Shown here piece by piece: positions 1 through 11,612 of a stretch of DNA of 64,000 nucleotides. Every line of letters starts with the position of its first letter. Position 1 is the stretch's first letter. Made by a program: the position numbers and the translations under genes. Under the pieces are notes generated by a model. The model worked only from the letters and a program-made list of their open reading frames with translations. It made no database searches and was not told where the DNA came from. Source of the stretch: an uncultured Caldilineaceae bacterium (GTDB lineage: Bacteria > Chloroflexota > Anaerolineae > Caldilineales > Caldilineaceae); contig OY282381.1 in assembly GCA_958295915.1 (NCBI GenBank), positions 518,722 through 582,721 on the forward strand. Reading direction: 5' to 3'.

Positions 1-960
1 CGTGGGCGAGAGATGTTGGATAAAATGCTGGATCCAAGCGTAGTTGGCGTTGCTGAGCGGCGGGATTCCGTATTGCCAGCGCGCGTCTTCGCGCAGCCGC
101 TGCCCGCCCCAGTCGCTCATGTTAAAGGGCGGATTGGCGAGGATGGTATCGGCGCGCAGATCCTTGTGCAGGTCGTTGTGAAAGCTGTCGGCGTTCTGCC
201 CACCCAGGTTGGCATCCAGCCCGCGGATGGCCAGATTCATCATCGCCAGCCGCCAGGTGGTGGGGTTGGACTCCTGCCCGTAGATGGCGATGTCGCCCAT
301 AGCGCGCGCCGCCGCAAAGCGTTCGCTCTGCACAAACATACCGCCCGATCCGCAGCAGGGGTCGTACACCCGGCCCCTGTATGGCTCGATCATTCTGACG
401 AGCAGATCGACCACGCACTGGGGCGTGTAGAATTCGCCGCCGCCTTTGCCCTCGGCGGCGGCGAAACGACCGAGGAAGTACTCGTAGACGCGGCCGAGGA
501 TATCCTGCGCACGCGCTGCGTCGTTCCCCAGCCCGATGCGGCTGATAATGTCAACAAGCTCGCCCAGACGGGTCTTATCGAGGGCCGGGCGGGCATACTC
601 CTTGGGCAGCACACGTCTCAGTTTGGGGTTCTCCTTCTCGATGGCCACCATGGCCCCGTCGATCAGGCTGCCGATGGTCGGCTGCTTGGCGCTGGCCTGC
701 AACGCTTCCCAGCGGGCCTCCTTGGGCACCCAGAAGATATTGACGGCCGCGTACTCGTCACGATCTTCGGGATCGGCGTATTCCGTTGCCTTAAGCCGGT
801 CGTGGTGGGCTTGGAAGGCGTCGGAGATGTATTTGAGGAAGATGAGACCGAGAACCACATGTTTATACTCGGCGGCGTCCATATGCCCGCGCAGCTTGTC
901 GGCCGCGGCCCACAGTTGGTTCTCAAAACCGAGATTGGCGCTGCTCTTCTTTTCTGACAT
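1..960 (-). CDS. hsdM: Type I restriction-modification DNA methyltransferase subunit M (5' part; runs off the left edge)
   Basis: The minus strand reads without a stop from an ATG at 960 to base 1 (320 codons), so the C-terminus lies outside the window. An N-terminal helical HsdM domain ([17 protein letters not shown]) is followed by the N6-adenine methylase fold with the SAM motif [10 protein letters not shown] (about residue 199) and the catalytic motif NPPF (about residue 274). AAGGAGG lies 7 bases before the ATG and fixes the start. HsdM methylates adenine at type I sites together with HsdS. HsdS and HsdR would be expected downstream, outside this window, so whether the system is complete cannot be judged here. 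Confidence 0.93.
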   Translation of the reverse strand, partial: MSEKKSSANLGFENQLWAAADKLRGHMDAAEYKHVVLGLIFLKYISDAFQAHHDRLKATEYADPEDRDEYAAVNIFWVPKEARWEALQASAKQPTIGSLIDGAMVAIEKENPKLRRVLPKEYARPALDKTRLGELVDIISRIGLGNDAARAQDILGRVYEYFLGRFAAAEGKGGGEFYTPQCVVDLLVRMIEPYRGRVYDPCCGSGGMFVQSERFAAARAMGDIAIYGQESNPTTWRLAMMNLAIRGLDANLGGQNADSFHNDLHKDLRADTILANPPFNMSDWGGQRLREDARWQYGIPPLSNANYAWIQHFIQHLSPT

Positions 961-1049
961 GGATTTCCTCCTTGGTTTGCCTGCTCTACGCCCAGGCGCT
1001 GCGGGCAGCAGCGGAACAGACAGAAACGCGCCCAACTCAATCGTATCCT

Positions 1050-1078
1050 TTATCCTTTGGCGGCATGAATGCTATAAT
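1050..1078 (+). promoter_or_regulatory. Extended -10 promoter for the solute-binding protein gene
   Basis: A perfect TATAAT at 1073-1078 is preceded by TG one base upstream (extended -10). A weak -35 (TTATCC, 1050-1055) lies 17 bases upstream. The -10 lies in a small palindrome (TGCTATAATAGCA) in the divergent gap between hsdM and the lipoprotein gene. Confidence 0.5.
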
Positions 1079-1148
1079 AGCATACATAGCCTTGCTATAT
1101 GAGACGATCGATTGAACGGAAAAAAGCGCCACCTGTAAAGAGAAGATC

Positions 1149-2237
1149 ATGATCGCAACCATTGTACCCACACCTGCCTTCCTCGCCCGGGCCGCCGCGC
1201 TTGGAATGTCGTTTCTCTGCCTCGTCGCCTGCACATTTGACGTCGCTCCGCCGCAAGCCGTCGCCCCGTCGCAGGCCGTTGCCCCGTCGCAGGCCTGCGT
1301 GGATGACGAGCGCGTTCTCGATGTTGGCTTCTACGCCTTTTTCGCGCCCGTCAGTTACGCGGCGGACGAAGATCCGGAGTCCGAAGGATTTAACGACCAT
1401 CTTGGCTATGAAGCGGATCTGCTGACCGCTCTCGAAGCCATGGAGGGCGTGGGTTTGTCCTTTTCCCGCCACCCTATCGCAATCTGGGATGACATCTGGC
1501 TGCAATCGGCCGGCCCGCAATATGACATTGTCGGCGGCGGCATCACGATTCTCGACTCCCGAACCCAGGACGCGACAGGCAATAAAGTCGTCACCTTTAC
1601 GTCGGGCCATATCGCCTTTCGCCAGTCACTTCTGGCGCGCGCCGAAGACGCGGAGCGCCTTGCCAGCCACGATACCCTGACCAGCGATGCGCGCGTTGGC
1701 GCGCTTGCCGGCACCACGGGAGAGTTCCGTCTGCTGGAACTGACGGGCCTTGTCGATGCGGATGGCGTTCTGGCCGCGGGCGTGCGCGTTGACACGCCAC
1801 AAGGCACGGTGGTCGCCGATGGCGGCGCGGAGTACGTCATCACCGCGGCCGGTGAATCTCCCATCCTTGCGGGGAGGCAGCGCCTCCATCCACCTGCGGA
1901 AACCATGCCCCAAGTGATCTATCTCGGGGACGAGCTCGGCGAAGTGGAACTTCTCGATGCCCTCGGCGCTGGCACGATAGACGCGGTGGCCAGAGGAGAA
2001 ATCGGCAACCGGGACGCCGCCTATGCGCACGACGGCTCCTTTGTGGTCACGGCCCTCGATGATAAGGTCGAATATGGGGGCTTTACACTCGCCGCAGACG
2101 ATGCGGAACTGGCATCCTGTCTTAACGAGAAGATCGACTGGCTGACGGATGACCGGCGCATCGGCTATGGAGAGTGGCGGGAAGACCCTGCGGTATTCAT
2201 GCGCCGCGCCGAAATGTGGAATGACGGGGCGCGATGA
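1149..2237 (+). CDS. Extracellular solute-binding lipoprotein, amino-acid ABC transporter type (SBP family 3)
   Basis: The 362-residue product starts with a hydrophobic signal ending in a lipobox (LVAC, Cys28), so it should be a lipid-anchored surface protein. Just after it comes a short Ala/Pro/Gln linker made of three near-identical units (PSQAVA). The remainder resembles periplasmic amino-acid-binding proteins: a GFYAFFAPVSY-like first strand, GYEADLLTAL, WDDIW, and an IDAVARGEIGN segment. No permease or ATPase gene is adjacent, so this is an orphan binding protein, and its ligand cannot be read from the sequence. AAAGAGAAG precedes the ATG. Confidence 0.7.
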   Translation: MIATIVPTPAFLARAAALGMSFLCLVACTFDVAPPQAVAPSQAVAPSQACVDDERVLDVGFYAFFAPVSYAADEDPESEGFNDHLGYEADLLTALEAMEGVGLSFSRHPIAIWDDIWLQSAGPQYDIVGGGITILDSRTQDATGNKVVTFTSGHIAFRQSLLARAEDAERLASHDTLTSDARVGALAGTTGEFRLLELTGLVDADGVLAAGVRVDTPQGTVVADGGAEYVITAAGESPILAGRQRLHPPAETMPQVIYLGDELGEVELLDALGAGTIDAVARGEIGNRDAAYAHDGSFVVTALDDKVEYGGFTLAADDAELASCLNEKIDWLTDDRRIGYGEWREDPAVFMRRAEMWNDGAR

Positions 2238-2240
2238 CGG

Positions 2241-2270
2241 TACTGCAGTGGCTAGTGGTCAGTAACCAGT
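2241..2270 (+). repeat. Dispersed repeat with core AGTGGCTAGTGGTCAGT, copy 1
   Basis: Starts four bases after the stop of the solute-binding protein gene and on the same strand. The core AGTGGCTAGTGGTCAGT recurs at the 3' ends of alaS (about 4514-4556) and the epimerase (about 54613-54660), before the LolD-like gene (49478), and in diverged form at 44963. Confidence 0.75.
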
Positions 2271-2319
2271 AATTGCCCCCTGAAACTGCTGCTTCTCAGC
2301 CTGTTCGCGCATATCGACA

Positions 2320-2370
2320 ACTCGGACGGTGCAACCTCCCAACTTTTGGGCATCGTTGCGTTGTTCGATT
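2320..2370. repeat. 51-bp palindromic element, copy A (intergenic)
   Basis: Arms 2322-2335 and 2355-2368 form an imperfect 14-bp stem around a 19-base loop. The element matches 39201-39250 almost base for base, including the loop. It sits between the convergent solute-binding gene and ruvX. Confidence 0.8.
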
Positions 2371-2380
2371 CGGCTTACGC

Positions 2381-2881
2381 CTACACATCCGGCAGGTCGA
2401 TGCGCCCGTAGTCGGCTATCCGTCCTGTGCGGCGGGCCTCCAGAAAACTGCGCAGAATGACGGCCGCGGCGATCGCATCCTGCCCGGCCGCGTGCGGCCC
2501 TGCCTCAGCGATCCATTCGTCGGCGGCAAAGCTGCTGAGGCGCTCGTCCCAGAAGACGACCGGCGCCGGTTCGCCGCGGATGGCCCGCAAAGCCCTGGCG
2601 AAGCGCGCCGCCCAGTTGCGCGCTTTGCGGGCCTGGGGCCCTTCGCTGCCATCCATATTCAGGGGCAATCCACACACCACCAGGCCGGCTTCCTCCTCGG
2701 CGTAGATTTGGGCGAGGGCATCGAAATCCTGGCGACGACTGCGTCGACGCAGGGTGCGCAGAGGGCGTACAGTCAGGCCCAGGGGATCACAGGTGGCGAC
2801 GCCGATACGCGCGTCACCCACATCCAGGGCCAGGATCTTCCCCGGCGTCTCAGGGCGTGTGTGGAGGAGCTGTGGGATCAT
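2381..2881 (-). CDS. ruvX: Putative pre-16S rRNA nuclease / Holliday junction resolvase-like YqgF (RuvX)
   Basis: At 166 residues this is slightly longer than typical YqgF proteins (about 140). The RNase H-like fold is recognisable: ALDVGDARIGVA (first catalytic Asp), VCGLPLNMDGSEG, a FWDERLSS motif, and a terminal segment with an Asp in the AGQDAIAAAVIL helix. The family matures the 5' end of 16S rRNA, and a resolvase role has been proposed. It overlaps the upstream baseplate-J-like gene by 32 bases, so the two are co-transcribed and probably translationally coupled. A dispersed palindrome lies immediately downstream. Confidence 0.88.
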   Translation of the reverse strand: MIPQLLHTRPETPGKILALDVGDARIGVATCDPLGLTVRPLRTLRRRSRRQDFDALAQIYAEEEAGLVVCGLPLNMDGSEGPQARKARNWAARFARALRAIRGEPAPVVFWDERLSSFAADEWIAEAGPHAAGQDAIAAAVILRSFLEARRTGRIADYGRIDLPDV

Positions 2882-4496
2882 CGACTCTGTCTGGCGCTTG
2901 CGCGCTACGGGTCGCCTCGCCCAACTCCACCCGCACCTGGATGCGGCTGGCGATCTGGGGCAGAGTGGCGAACCAGTCCGGGTCCTGATAGAACGCCGGC
3001 GCTTTGGCCAGCAGCCACTCTGCCTCCAGTTTGCGGGTCGCTTCCTCGACCGTCAGGCCGGTCACAGCATAGCTGACGGCCCTGGCGTCGATGGGAATCA
3101 CATAATTCCCCTGTGCGGTGACGGAGTAGCGGAGTGTGCGCCCGTTGACCACTATCTGCGGCTCAACAAAAACTTTGATCGATTCGGCCACCAGTTGGCC
3201 CCGTTCCGGCACCGCCTGCCGCAGCGCCCTCCTCGCCGCCTCATGGGATGCGCTCTGGCTGATGCCAACCCCTTGGATCCGCATCCGTAGTGTGAGAGTG
3301 AGTTCGTCGGCGGGTTCATCATTGAAGTGATCGAAAAACTGAGCGATGACAAATGTATAAATCGACTCTGACGACATCCACTCGTCCTCTCGCAGTTTCG
3401 GCAGCAACTCGTCATAGGCCCGGATGCGGATATCGGCCTTTACCTGCTCGAGCAGTCTGTCCTTATCGCTCTGCGTGACCACCCGCACCAGCGCGGACTC
3501 GCCGCCCGTAGTCGCTGTCGGGTTGGTCACCCGCACTTGGGAGCGCAGCGCGCCGGGCGCTGTGGTGATGGTATTGTCGCGCACATTGCCCTGCACGCCC
3601 GGCTCGGTCGCTTCGATCTCAACCGTCGTCTGGGCGCCGGTGGGGCCGAGAATCTCAATCTCGTCGCGGGTGCGAAAGTCGATGCGATCGCCTGTACTGG
3701 TCGAGACGATCGTGCCGGCAGGGACCCGCACAGTGCGGTTTGTCTGGTTGGTAAAGACAACGGTTCCTTCGGCCGTCGCCACCGCCGACCGCCCGCGGCC
3801 GGTGGTGGCGACGCTTTCCGTAGACTCTACGTCGATTGCCATCAACCGACCTGGTAGCAGCCCCTTCTCAAAATCGATGGCCTCCACCTGCGGATCCGCG
3901 GTCAGGAGGACTGTCGTTTCCAAGGCGCGCTGACCGGGCACGAGCGTGACTGTGGCGGCCGGCAGGACAAAATAGACGAATCCGCCGAGGAATACGGCCA
4001 AGAACAAGCCCACTAGCAGGTAGCCAAACACCTGTAGCCACAGAGGGGACGGGCGTTGGTAGTTGCGCGCGGCGCGAATACGACGCTGGCGGCTGCGGTA
4101 GAGGCTGGGGCGCGCCACGACCTGCACATTGGCAGAGCCGTTCTGTTGGCGCCAAGGGGGTGGATCGGGCAGCCCGGCGCTCGGGTCGTTGGGCTTGATG
4201 TAGGGTACAGGGCTATTCATACGCCAACGTCGCCCCTGCAAGGCCGCTTCGCTGCTGAAGACGGGGATGCCCAGCTGTCGGGCGTTGTGGCGGATGGGCA
4301 GGTCCTGGGTCACCAACGCCAGATCCTGATCCTTCATCTGGGCTTGGCGCTGAAGCAGACGCAAACGCGGCAAACTCTCCAATTGGCTGCAGCCTTGGGG
4401 CAAAATCACCGCCACCGCGCCGCTACCCATACGCGCCAGTTCCTGGCGCAGAGATTCGATTTTTATGTCCGCCTCGACGTAAAGGAGTTCGGGCAT
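2850..4496 (-). CDS. Membrane-anchored baseplate J/gp47-like domain protein
   Basis: The 548-residue product has an N-terminal cytoplasmic part (about 1-150) that looks like a degenerate nucleotide-binding or PIN-like fold (LVTQDLPIRHNARQLGIPVF). One transmembrane helix follows (about 152-178), then a large outside domain. That domain contains the baseplate-J-like signature: VFTNQTNRTVRVPAGTIVST, GVQGNVRDNTI, TNPTATTGGES. No phage gene is nearby. The family is common as a single chromosomal gene beside ruvX in Chloroflexota, so a structural phage role is unlikely and its real function is unknown. It starts about 40 bases after the alaS stop. Confidence 0.72.
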   Translation of the reverse strand: MPELLYVEADIKIESLRQELARMGSGAVAVILPQGCSQLESLPRLRLLQRQAQMKDQDLALVTQDLPIRHNARQLGIPVFSSEAALQGRRWRMNSPVPYIKPNDPSAGLPDPPPWRQQNGSANVQVVARPSLYRSRQRRIRAARNYQRPSPLWLQVFGYLLVGLFLAVFLGGFVYFVLPAATVTLVPGQRALETTVLLTADPQVEAIDFEKGLLPGRLMAIDVESTESVATTGRGRSAVATAEGTVVFTNQTNRTVRVPAGTIVSTSTGDRIDFRTRDEIEILGPTGAQTTVEIEATEPGVQGNVRDNTITTAPGALRSQVRVTNPTATTGGESALVRVVTQSDKDRLLEQVKADIRIRAYDELLPKLREDEWMSSESIYTFVIAQFFDHFNDEPADELTLTLRMRIQGVGISQSASHEAARRALRQAVPERGQLVAESIKVFVEPQIVVNGRTLRYSVTAQGNYVIPIDARAVSYAVTGLTVEEATRKLEAEWLLAKAPAFYQDPDWFATLPQIASRIQVRVELGEATRSAQAPDRVDDPTAPPHTP

Positions 4497-4497
4497 T

Positions 4498-4538
4498 GGA
4501 AGTGATCGGTAGTCAGTGGTTAGCGCCGTTTCTGGTCA

Positions 4539-4556
<18 letters not shown>
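4498..4556 (-). repeat. Dispersed AGTGGCTAG repeat, copy 2, forming the end of alaS
   Basis: Arms 4514-4525 and 4537-4548 can form an imperfect 12-bp stem. On the minus strand the first bases (GCCAGTGGCTAG) encode the last residues of alaS and its stop codon, so the repeat and the gene end overlap. Confidence 0.75.
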
Positions 4557-7253
<2,697 letters not shown>

Positions 7254-7276
7254 CGGACGCCTCACTTTGTTTCTAA

Positions 7277-7282
7277 ATTATA
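7277..7282 (-). promoter_or_regulatory. -10 element of the alaS promoter
   Basis: TATAAT on the minus strand lies 23 bases before the alaS ATG. No convincing -35 is visible; a T-rich stretch occupies that position. The implied leader is short, under 20 bases. Confidence 0.5.
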
Positions 7283-7347
7283 GCCGATGGGAGATCGGAA
7301 AAAAACCGCAAAACCGTATTGACAACTACGCACAGACATCAATTTTA

Positions 7348-7367
7348 GCAAATCAGAGGTGATTTGC
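7348..7367. promoter_or_regulatory. Perfect 8-bp hairpin/palindrome in the alaS-ABC divergent gap
   Basis: GCAAATCA (7348-7355) and TGATTTGC (7360-7367) flank a four-base loop between two divergent transcription units. It could be an operator or a simple repeat. A run of nine C residues follows at 7421-7429. Confidence 0.35.
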
Positions 7368-7478
7368 AGAAAAGCGGATGGCTCTCGGCTTGCGTTCATG
7401 ACCCCTTTTGCTTGGCATTGCCCCCCCCCTTTGCGCTGATAATTGCGAAAGATGAGCTGTTCGAAAGGATCCCTGTCG

Positions 7479-8474
7479 ATGCCCGCTATCTCTGTAAGCA
7501 ATCTGCGCAAGACCTTCCAGACAAAACGCAAGGCTGCCGGCATACGCGGCAGCCTGCGCGCGCTGTGGCGGCCCACCTGGCAGACGGTGGACGCAGTGCG
7601 GGGGATCTCCTTCGCGATGCAGGAAGGGGAGCTGCTGGGCTTCATCGGCCCCAACGGCGCCGGCAAATCAACCACAATCAAAATCCTCACCGGCATCCTG
7701 CACCCAAGCAGCGGCGAGGCCTCTGTGTTGGGCTATGTGCCCTGGCGGCAGCGTCAGGCGCTCGCCTTTCAGATCGGCTCGGTCTTTGGCCAGCGTCCCC
7801 AACTCTGGTACCACCTGCCGGCAGTGGATACGTTCTATCTCTTCGGCAAGATCTACGAAGTGGAGGACGCTGCCCTGCGTCGTCGCATCGCTTTTCTGGC
7901 CGAGGCGTTCGAGATCGAAGATCTGCTGGAAACGCCGGTGCGCAAGCTCTCCTTGGGCCAGCGCATGCGCTGTGAAGTGGCCGCCTCCCTCCTGCACAAG
8001 CCGCGTATCCTCCTGCTGGACGAGCCGTCTATCGGCCTGGATGTGGTCGCCAAACAGCGCCTGCGCGAGACGATCCAGCGGATGAACGCGCTGGAAGGGG
8101 TGGGCGTGCTGCTCACCAGCCACGACGCCGGTGACATCGAGGCCCTGTGTAAACGGGTGATCATCATCAACCACGGGGAGATTGTCTATCGGGACAAGGT
8201 ATCGGCCCTCAAACGTCGTTACCTGACCGTCAAGTATGTGGATGTGCGTTACAACGAGCAACTGCCGCCGGACTTCAGCCTACCCGGCGTGGAGATGCTC
8301 AAGGTGGGGCGCTACGGCGCGAAGATGCGCTTTGACGCGCGCGCGACGCCGGTAGAGCCGGTGATCAGCGGCCTGGCGAGCGCAGGCAGTCTGGCGGATG
8401 TGACCGTATCGGAGCCATCCCTGGAGGACGTGATCCGCACCATCTACGCGCGCGCAGAGGCGGAGAATGCATAG
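7479..8474 (+). CDS. ABC-2 type exporter, ATP-binding subunit
   Basis: The 331-residue ATPase has Walker A (GPNGAGKST), a Q-loop region, the signature LSLGQRMRCE, Walker B (ILLLDEPSIGLD) and the switch His in LTSHDAGD. The long N-terminus with TKRKAAGIRG and ALWRPTWQTVDAV before Walker A, and the C-terminal tail, are typical of the subfamily paired with ABC-2 permeases of the COG3694/COG4587 kind. AAAGGA lies 9 bases before the ATG at 7479, preferred over one 36 bases earlier. It overlaps the first permease gene by 8 bases. The exported substrate is unknown. Confidence 0.92.
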   Translation: MPAISVSNLRKTFQTKRKAAGIRGSLRALWRPTWQTVDAVRGISFAMQEGELLGFIGPNGAGKSTTIKILTGILHPSSGEASVLGYVPWRQRQALAFQIGSVFGQRPQLWYHLPAVDTFYLFGKIYEVEDAALRRRIAFLAEAFEIEDLLETPVRKLSLGQRMRCEVAASLLHKPRILLLDEPSIGLDVVAKQRLRETIQRMNALEGVGVLLTSHDAGDIEALCKRVIIINHGEIVYRDKVSALKRRYLTVKYVDVRYNEQLPPDFSLPGVEMLKVGRYGAKMRFDARATPVEPVISGLASAGSLADVTVSEPSLEDVIRTIYARAEAENA

Positions 8475-9264
8475 TCTGACGGGCAAATATTGGGCCATCT
8501 TTCGCACCCAGTTGCTCAACAGCTTCGCCTACCCCATGGACCTGCTGGGACGCAGCGTCCTGATTGTCCTTTTTATGTGGATCTATATGAACCTGTGGCG
8601 GGTGACATATGGCGCGACGGGCACACAGTCGATTGCAGGGCTGACCTTGTAGGACACGATGTGGTACCTGATGATGGCCGAAGCCGTGATGCTGAGCAAA
8701 CGGGATCTGTCCGATACGATCTCCGAGCAGGTGAAGGATGGCAGCGTGGCCTATCTGCTCAACAAACCGTTCAATTTCATTCTCTATCACTTCGCCGCCG
8801 GGCTGGGCGACAGCGTTCTGGCCTTTGGCGGCAATCTCCTCATCGGTGGCGCGGTGGTCTGGCTGATGGTGGGCCCCCCGCCAGGCATCGCCGGCTGGGT
8901 ATTGGCGACCGTCGCCGTGGTCATCGCCTGGCTGCTGGATTTCTGCTTCTCCGCGCTGATCGGCCTGAGTGCGTTCGTCACTGAAGATGCCAGCGCCTTC
9001 CGCTTCATCTATCAGAAGTTTCTGCTGGTTCTGGGCGGTCTGTTGATTCCGCTGGATTTTTTCCCGGCATGGTTGCAACAAATCTCCCTCAACCTGCCCT
9101 TCGCCTGGATCATCTTCGGCCCGGCCCGGCTCTTCGTCGATCCCAGCCTCGCGCGTTTGGGCGCCGTTCTCTTGCGGCAGGGCATCTGGCTGGCGCTCGT
9201 CGGCGGCATTGTCTGGATCTTCTACCGTTGGGCCGTGGCCCGGCTGGTGATCAATGGAGGCTGA
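8467..9264 (+). pseudogene. ABC-2 type permease, first subunit, interrupted by an in-frame amber codon
   Basis: A single reading frame runs from the ATG at 8467 to 9264 and is broken only by TAG at 8650-8652. The N-terminal 61 residues (YWAIFRTQLLNSFAYPMDLLGRS, one membrane helix) and the remaining 200 residues (restarting at ATG 8659, with several membrane helices and PLDFFPAWLQ) are both conserved parts of one ABC-2 permease. A CAG-to-TAG change (Gln to stop) would explain it. It may be a real nonsense mutation, a sequencing error, or two polypeptides made by reinitiation. Flanking genes overlap it as in an intact operon. Confidence 0.8.
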
Positions 9265-9265
9265 C

Positions 9266-10063
9266 ATGATTCGTCATCTCTCCTTCCTTATGGCTCTCTG
9301 GAAAACGAATCTTCTCAGCGCCATGGAATACCGTATCTCCTTTCTGACGCAGATGATCGGTATGATGCTGAACAACGCCATCTATTTCGTTTTCTGGATC
9401 ATATTCTTCGCCCGCTTCGAGCAGATCAACGGCTGGGGGCTGGTGGATATGTTCTTCCTGTTTGGCGTTGTCGCCACTGGCTTCGGCGCCGGCACATTTC
9501 TCTTCGGCAACAGTGTCCGATTGTCGTCGATCATTGCCCAGGGACAGCTGGACTACTACCTGTCCCTGCCTCGTCCTGTCTTGCTACACGTGCTGGCAAG
9601 TCGCAGCATCGCGTCTTCTGCTGGCGATTTCGTATATGGCCTGCTCAGCTTTGCCGTCGCAGTCGTCTTCTCCGGCGCGTTCAGCGGATTGCTTCTGTTG
9701 CGCTTTGCGCTTGCCTGCCTGGGGGCCATAGCCGTACTGATTGGCTTTTTTACGCTGGTGCAGAGCCTTACCTTCTGGATTGGCAACTCCAGCCTGTTGA
9801 CGACCAACGCATTCAACGCAATCATTACGTTTTCCCTCTATCCGATCACACTCTTCGACGGCACAGCCAAATTGCTGCTGTTTACGATCATCCCGGCGGC
9901 TTTTGTCGGCGCGCTGCCGGCCGAGTTCGTGCGCCAATTCGATTTAGGACAGTTGATTCAGATCAGCGCCGGCGCCGTACTATTTCTGGCTCTGGCGGTT
10001 TTGATCTTTTATCGGGGTCTGCGCCGCTATGAGAGCGGAAGCGCCATCCAAGTGCGCATGTAG
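9266..10063 (+). CDS. ABC-2 type permease, second subunit
   Basis: This 265-residue integral membrane protein has about six hydrophobic helices and the conserved MEYRISFLTQ start and LIAQGQLDYYLSLPRP-like cytoplasmic segment of the COG3694 permease family. GGAGG 5 bases before the ATG at 9266 sets the start, which is two bases beyond the stop of the first permease gene. With the ATPase and the interrupted permease it should form one exporter. If the first permease is truly broken, this subunit alone may not support transport. Confidence 0.88.
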   Translation: MIRHLSFLMALWKTNLLSAMEYRISFLTQMIGMMLNNAIYFVFWIIFFARFEQINGWGLVDMFFLFGVVATGFGAGTFLFGNSVRLSSIIAQGQLDYYLSLPRPVLLHVLASRSIASSAGDFVYGLLSFAVAVVFSGAFSGLLLLRFALACLGAIAVLIGFFTLVQSLTFWIGNSSLLTTNAFNAIITFSLYPITLFDGTAKLLLFTIIPAAFVGALPAEFVRQFDLGQLIQISAGAVLFLALAVLIFYRGLRRYESGSAIQVRM

Positions 10064-10172
10064 AGGTGGCGCAGTGTTATATGCCGCTGCGCCGCCGTTT
10101 GCCCGTGCCCTGCTTCTGTGTTAGCATACAAAAACTACCTGAAAATGAACCTTGTTGATTTGGGAAGGCCGT

Positions 10173-10379
10173 ATGTCCGACTGTACCAACTGCGGTACCT
10201 GGAATCCTGACGATAAGGATGTCTGCTGGCGCTGCCAGACACCCTTGCCGCGCCCGGTCGAAAAGAAGCCGAAACGACCGATGCTTTTGCTCGGTATGCC
10301 GGTTTGGGTCTGGGCCGTCGTCGCGCTGATCTTCTTTCTTCCTCTTCTCTTCGGCCAATGCGGGTCGCCTGTCGGATAG
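10173..10379 (+). CDS. Small zinc-ribbon membrane protein
   Basis: The 68-residue protein has an N-terminal zinc ribbon with two CxxC knuckles (CTNC and CWRC, about 11 residues apart). A short basic linker rich in Lys/Pro and one membrane helix (about 40-60) follow. Such proteins are common and have no defined role. The ATG at 10173 is chosen so that the ribbon is at the very N-terminus. Its end overlaps the proposed start of the first M42 peptidase. Confidence 0.75.
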   Translation: MSDCTNCGTWNPDDKDVCWRCQTPLPRPVEKKPKRPMLLLGMPVWVWAVVALIFFLPLLFGQCGSPVG

Positions 10380-11458
10380 TGACTAGCTACTGCCGCCCCC
10401 CAGGTACAGATATATTCTCTCTTTTGCAAGAGCTGAGCGAAACCCCAGGCGTTAGCGGTCAGGAGGAGCGGATCCGCGCCGCTGTCAGCGGCCACCTGGC
10501 GCCACTGGTGGACGCGCTGCGCGTTGATGCCCTCGGCAATCTCATCGGCTCCAAACGGGGCGCCAGCCCTGCCCATAACCGGGTGATGCTGGCTGCCCAC
10601 ATGGACGAGATCGGCCTGATCGTCACCAGACTGGAGCGGAGCTTTCTACGCTTCGCCCCCGTCGGCGGCGTCGATATGGGGACGCTGCCCGCCCAGGAAG
10701 TGACCGTTCACGGCAGCAGCGACCTGCCGGGCCTGATCGCCAGCCGTCCGCCCCACGTGCTGTCCGCGGAGGAACGGCAGAAGCCCTTCGCCCAAGCGGA
10801 TCTGTTCATCGATGTCGGCCTGACCGCGGCTGAACTGGCCGAGTCTGTGGCAGTGGGAGATTTCGTTTCCATTCGCCGCCCCGCCAGCCGGCTGGGCAAG
10901 GGGCAGGCCAGCGGCAAGGCACTGGACAACCGCGTGTCGATTGTCGTCCTATTGGAGGCCTTGCGTATCCTGCAGAGCCGTACCCATGCCTGGGACATCT
11001 ATGCGGTGGTGACAGTACAGGAGGAAATCGGCCTGCGAGGCGCTACGACCGCTAGCTTTCAGATTGCGCCGGCTGTGGGCATCGCGCTGGATGTGACCTT
11101 CGCCGAACAGCCCGGCGCCCCCGCCGAGGAATCCCTGCCCATGGATAGCGGGCCGGCCATCGGATTGGGGCCGAATCTGCACCCGAAACTGCGGGCGCTG
11201 CTCGTCAGCACGGCCGAGCGTCACGAAATCCCTTTCACCAGCGAAGTTCTGCCCGGCCATTCCGGCGCCGACGCGTGGGCCATGCAGGTTTCCCGGTCGG
11301 GCATTCCCACAGCCCTGCTTTCCGTGCCCATCCGCAATATGCACACACCCGCCGAATCGGTCGTCCTCCAAGACATCGAACGCGCCGCAAGGCTGCTGGC
11401 GGAGGCCATTAGCGATCTGCCGGACGATCTGTCCGTTCTGGCCCTCGACGACCACTGA
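10358..11458 (+). CDS. M42 family metallo-aminopeptidase, paralogue 1
   Basis: A cytosolic two-metal aminopeptidase of the M42 (glutamyl aminopeptidase/FrvX) family. Visible features are SGQEERIR, the metal-ligand His/Asp of AAHMDEIG, the bridging Asp in GKALDNRVS, the catalytic Glu pair in VQEEIGLRGA, and the C-terminal NMHTPAE with the last His ligand. It is the first of three tandem paralogues with recognisable similarity along their length. The true start is uncertain: conserved sequence begins around 10410, and the ATG at 10358 overlaps the upstream gene. Confidence 0.9.
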   Translation: MRVACRIVTSYCRPPGTDIFSLLQELSETPGVSGQEERIRAAVSGHLAPLVDALRVDALGNLIGSKRGASPAHNRVMLAAHMDEIGLIVTRLERSFLRFAPVGGVDMGTLPAQEVTVHGSSDLPGLIASRPPHVLSAEERQKPFAQADLFIDVGLTAAELAESVAVGDFVSIRRPASRLGKGQASGKALDNRVSIVVLLEALRILQSRTHAWDIYAVVTVQEEIGLRGATTASFQIAPAVGIALDVTFAEQPGAPAEESLPMDSGPAIGLGPNLHPKLRALLVSTAERHEIPFTSEVLPGHSGADAWAMQVSRSGIPTALLSVPIRNMHTPAESVVLQDIERAARLLAEAISDLPDDLSVLALDDH

Positions 11459-11603
11459 TTCATGTGATTGCCATGATAACCGCAGTTCATCATCCCCAGC
11501 ATATAAATCAAGCAGATCAAGGGTCTGATTTGTATGATTGCCATGATAACTGCAGTTCATCATCTTCATCATGTAAATCAAGGGTCTGATTTATGTGATT
11601 AGG
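11459..11603 (+). repeat. Imperfect tandem repeat between two M42 genes
   Basis: Two copies (11459-11531 and 11532-11592) share the segment ATTGCCATGATAAC, then GCAGTTCATCATC, then ATCAAGGGTCTGATTT. A third partial copy runs up to the next gene's start. The first copy begins at the stop codon of the upstream gene. No promoter is evident. Confidence 0.8.
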
Positions 11604-11612
11604 GTGACTGCC

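Noticed and set aside
2273..3290. Overlapping plus-strand frames across ruvX and the baseplate-J-like gene
   Set aside because: They are antisense to recognised proteins and have biased, low-complexity translations.
2850..4496. Prophage or contractile injection system
   Set aside because: Only one baseplate-J-like domain is present, with a membrane anchor and housekeeping neighbours; no sheath, tube or tape-measure gene is seen.
7421..7429. Phase-variable homopolymer (nine C) controlling the ABC operon
   Set aside because: It lies about 50 bases before the ATG, outside the coding frame and not between clear -35 and -10 elements; evidence is too thin.
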